Shown here one piece after another: positions 51,494 through 52,852 of a DNA stretch of 52,852 nucleotides (the first letter of the stretch is position 1; each line of letters starts with the position of its first letter). A model generated the notes under the pieces. That model did no database searches, was not told where the DNA came from, and saw only the letters and a list, made by a program, of their open reading frames with translations. The position numbers and the translations under genes are program-made. Source of the stretch: an uncultured Bacilli bacterium (GTDB lineage: Bacteria; Bacillota_I; Bacilli_A; RF39; UBA660); contig CAJUNF010000006.1 of NCBI GenBank assembly GCA_910587775.1, forward strand, positions 1 to 52,852, given 5' to 3'.

Positions 51494-51502
51494 GGGAAGA
51501 AA

Positions 51503-52852
51503 ATGATTTTTTCAAGTATAAGTTTTCTTTCTCTTTTTTTGCCATTATTACTAAGTGTTTACTATCTATCACCTAAAAAAATTCGAAATATCATTTTATT
51601 ATTATTTAGTTTATTTTTCTATTATATGGGTGAAAAATGGTATGTTTTACTACTTGTTTTCACATGCTTCGTAAATTATATTGCTGGTTTATTAATGAAA
51701 AAATATAATGCTAAAATAGTACTCATCTTAGGTCTTATTTTTAACTTAGGATTACTATTTTATTTTAAATATACGAATTTTTTCTTAAATACTTTCATAA
51801 ATCTTTTTGGGTTTTCCAAAGTTACTTTAAACATAATTTTACCATTAGGTATAAGTTTTTTTACTTTTCAAAATGTAAGCTACTTAATAGATGTTTATAA
51901 AAAAGGAGTAGAACCCCAAAAAAGCTTCATTACTTATGCGACTTATATTACTTTATTTCCACAATTGATTGCAGGACCAATAGTTCGCTACCAAGATATT
52001 GAAAAAGAATTAAGTAGTCGATCAGTTACCTTTACATTATTTAGTGAAGGGGTCAAAAGATTTATTATTGGGCTTAGTAAAAAAGTATTAATTGCTGATA
52101 CGATATACCAAGTATACAATACTTTTCTTACAAGTGAATTATCAGCATGTTCTTATCTTTTAATAGGAATATGCTTCACATTACAATTATATTATGATTT
52201 TTCTGGATACTCAGATATGGCTATCGGATTAGGTAAAATGTTTGGATTCCAATTGAAAGAAAATTTTAATTATCCATTAATTGCTTCATCAATTACCGAC
52301 TTTTGGAGAAGATGGCACATTTCTTTATCAAGCTTTTTAAAAGATTATGTCTATATTCCTCTAGGAGGAAACAGAAAAGGTACAAAAAGACAAATATTTA
52401 ATCTTCTAATTGTATGGTCACTGACAGGATTATGGCATGGAGCAGATTGGAATTTCATCTTATGGGGATTGTATTTCTTTATTTTACTGATTTTTGAAAA
52501 ATTTTTCTTAAAAAAATATTTAAAAGAAGGCTTGATTGCTCATTGCTATACGTTCGTACTCATAATTCTTAGCTTTATTTTATTTAGTATTCCAGATCTA
52601 AAAGAACTTAGCATTTTTCTAAAAGGATGTTTAGGTATAAATGTAGCATTTTGGAATCAAGAATTTTTTTACTATTTTCTACAAAGTATCCCTATATTAT
52701 CCATAGCACTACTAGGTATAGGGCCTTGGCTTAAAAATTATTATCAAAAATTACAGAAAGGAAAGTGGAAAAAAGGATTTTATTTTGGAGAAATATTCTT
52801 CTACTTAAGCTTATTTCTATTTGTTATAGCAAGTATTGTTGCTAGTTCTTAT
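51503..52852 (+). CDS. MBOAT-family O-acyltransferase, 3' partial
   Basis: The frame is open from ATG 51503 (SD AGGGGAAG) to the window end: 450 residues with no stop. It has many membrane segments and the MBOAT signatures LPLGISFFTFQNVSYLIDVY, FPQLIAGPIVRY, LQLYYDFSGYSDMAIGLG, FWRRWHISLSSFLKDYVYIPLGG (H272) and TGLWHGADWNFILWG (H312), the two conserved His positions of AlgI/DltB-type enzymes. Such proteins move acyl groups across the membrane onto wall or capsule polymers, usually with a partner transferase encoded next; that gene would lie beyond the window. Confidence 0.93.
   Translation, partial: MIFSSISFLSLFLPLLLSVYYLSPKKIRNIILLLFSLFFYYMGEKWYVLLLVFTCFVNYIAGLLMKKYNAKIVLILGLIFNLGLLFYFKYTNFFLNTFINLFGFSKVTLNIILPLGISFFTFQNVSYLIDVYKKGVEPQKSFITYATYITLFPQLIAGPIVRYQDIEKELSSRSVTFTLFSEGVKRFIIGLSKKVLIADTIYQVYNTFLTSELSACSYLLIGICFTLQLYYDFSGYSDMAIGLGKMFGFQLKENFNYPLIASSITDFWRRWHISLSSFLKDYVYIPLGGNRKGTKRQIFNLLIVWSLTGLWHGADWNFILWGLYFFILLIFEKFFLKKYLKEGLIAHCYTFVLIILSFILFSIPDLKELSIFLKGCLGINVAFWNQEFFYYFLQSIPILSIALLGIGPWLKNYYQKLQKGKWKKGFYFGEIFFYLSLFLFVIASIVASSY

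Noticed and set aside
1..52852. tRNA, rRNA, CRISPR arrays and insertion sequences
   Set aside because: No cloverleaf-like stretch, regularly spaced repeat series or transposase frame was found by reading through the intergenic gaps and frames.

Overview
The window is a very A+T-rich, gene-dense chromosomal segment from a low-GC Firmicute of the Bacilli/Erysipelotrichia type, probably an uncultured anaerobe with a shortened gene set. This rests on: about 30 % GC by eye; SpoIVFA/SpoIVFB, GPR and SpoIIP sporulation homologues; Bacillus-like gene order (radC-mreCD-spoIVFAB-rplU-prp-rpmA; ruvA-ruvB-queA; rpsT-gpr-spoIIP-yqxA-lepA-hemW); a T-box leader before valS; the extended L27 N-terminus with its Prp protease; and a desulfoferrodoxin, typical of anaerobes. 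TGG is Trp and TGA is a stop, so it is not a UGA-Trp mollicute. The usual ribosome binding site is AGGTGAT/GGGTGAT, whose GTG often sits in frame just upstream of the true ATG; several starts were therefore moved downstream.

Layout. 1-0.8 kb: 3' end of trmK and a YqfQ-like gene. 1.0-5.3 kb: type IV pilus-type inner-membrane protein (PilC), prepilin peptidase (PilD), a GtrA protein and, convergently, a PilB ATPase. 5.4-10.1 kb: SPOR-like protein, radC, mreC, mreD, spoIVFA, spoIVFB, then rplU-prp-rpmA behind an L21 leader RNA. 10.2-17.1 kb: accessory block between rpmA and obg, with two tandem paralogues of unknown function, an XRE regulator with a palindromic operator, an acyl-CoA-synthetase-like enzyme, and a hybrid histidine kinase with an HPt-receiver partner. 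17.2-18.8 kb: obg and a DUF192 gene. 18.9-28.3 kb: a large secreted surface protein, a GtrB-like glycosyltransferase, a compact Tad pilus operon (Flp-like pilin, two TadE-like proteins, TadZ, TadA, TadB, TadC) and a putative HExxH metalloprotease. 28.4-33.8 kb: ruvA, a nucleotidase, ruvB, an unknown gene, queA, a transglutaminase-like protein and rpsT. 33.8-34.4 kb: a gene-poor patch with a 15-bp inverted repeat and a GC-rich remnant of a lectin-like domain. 34.4-40.5 kb: gpr, spoIIP, yqxA-like, lepA, a repeat protein, hemW and a secreted beta-sandwich protein. 40.5-45.3 kb: orphan membrane and cytosolic proteins. 45.3-48.7 kb: valine T-box, HD hydrolase, valS. 48.7-52.9 kb: desulfoferrodoxin, two genes carrying three dCTP-deaminase-like domains, a lipoprotein and an MBOAT O-acyltransferase cut by the window end.

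How they fit together. PilB/PilC/PilD and the Tad operon look like two surface-fibre machines. The Tad operon has no prepilin peptidase of its own, so PilD may serve both, and no secretin, as expected with a single membrane. The sporulation homologues suggest the cell sporulates or recently descended from a sporulator. The most unusual item is the pair at 49.3-51.0 kb: three dCTP-deaminase/dUTPase folds in which the catalytic Glu and the GRSS-type substrate motif survive in different domains, which may form a composite trimer or a non-catalytic nucleotide sensor. No tRNA, rRNA, insertion sequence or CRISPR array was seen.
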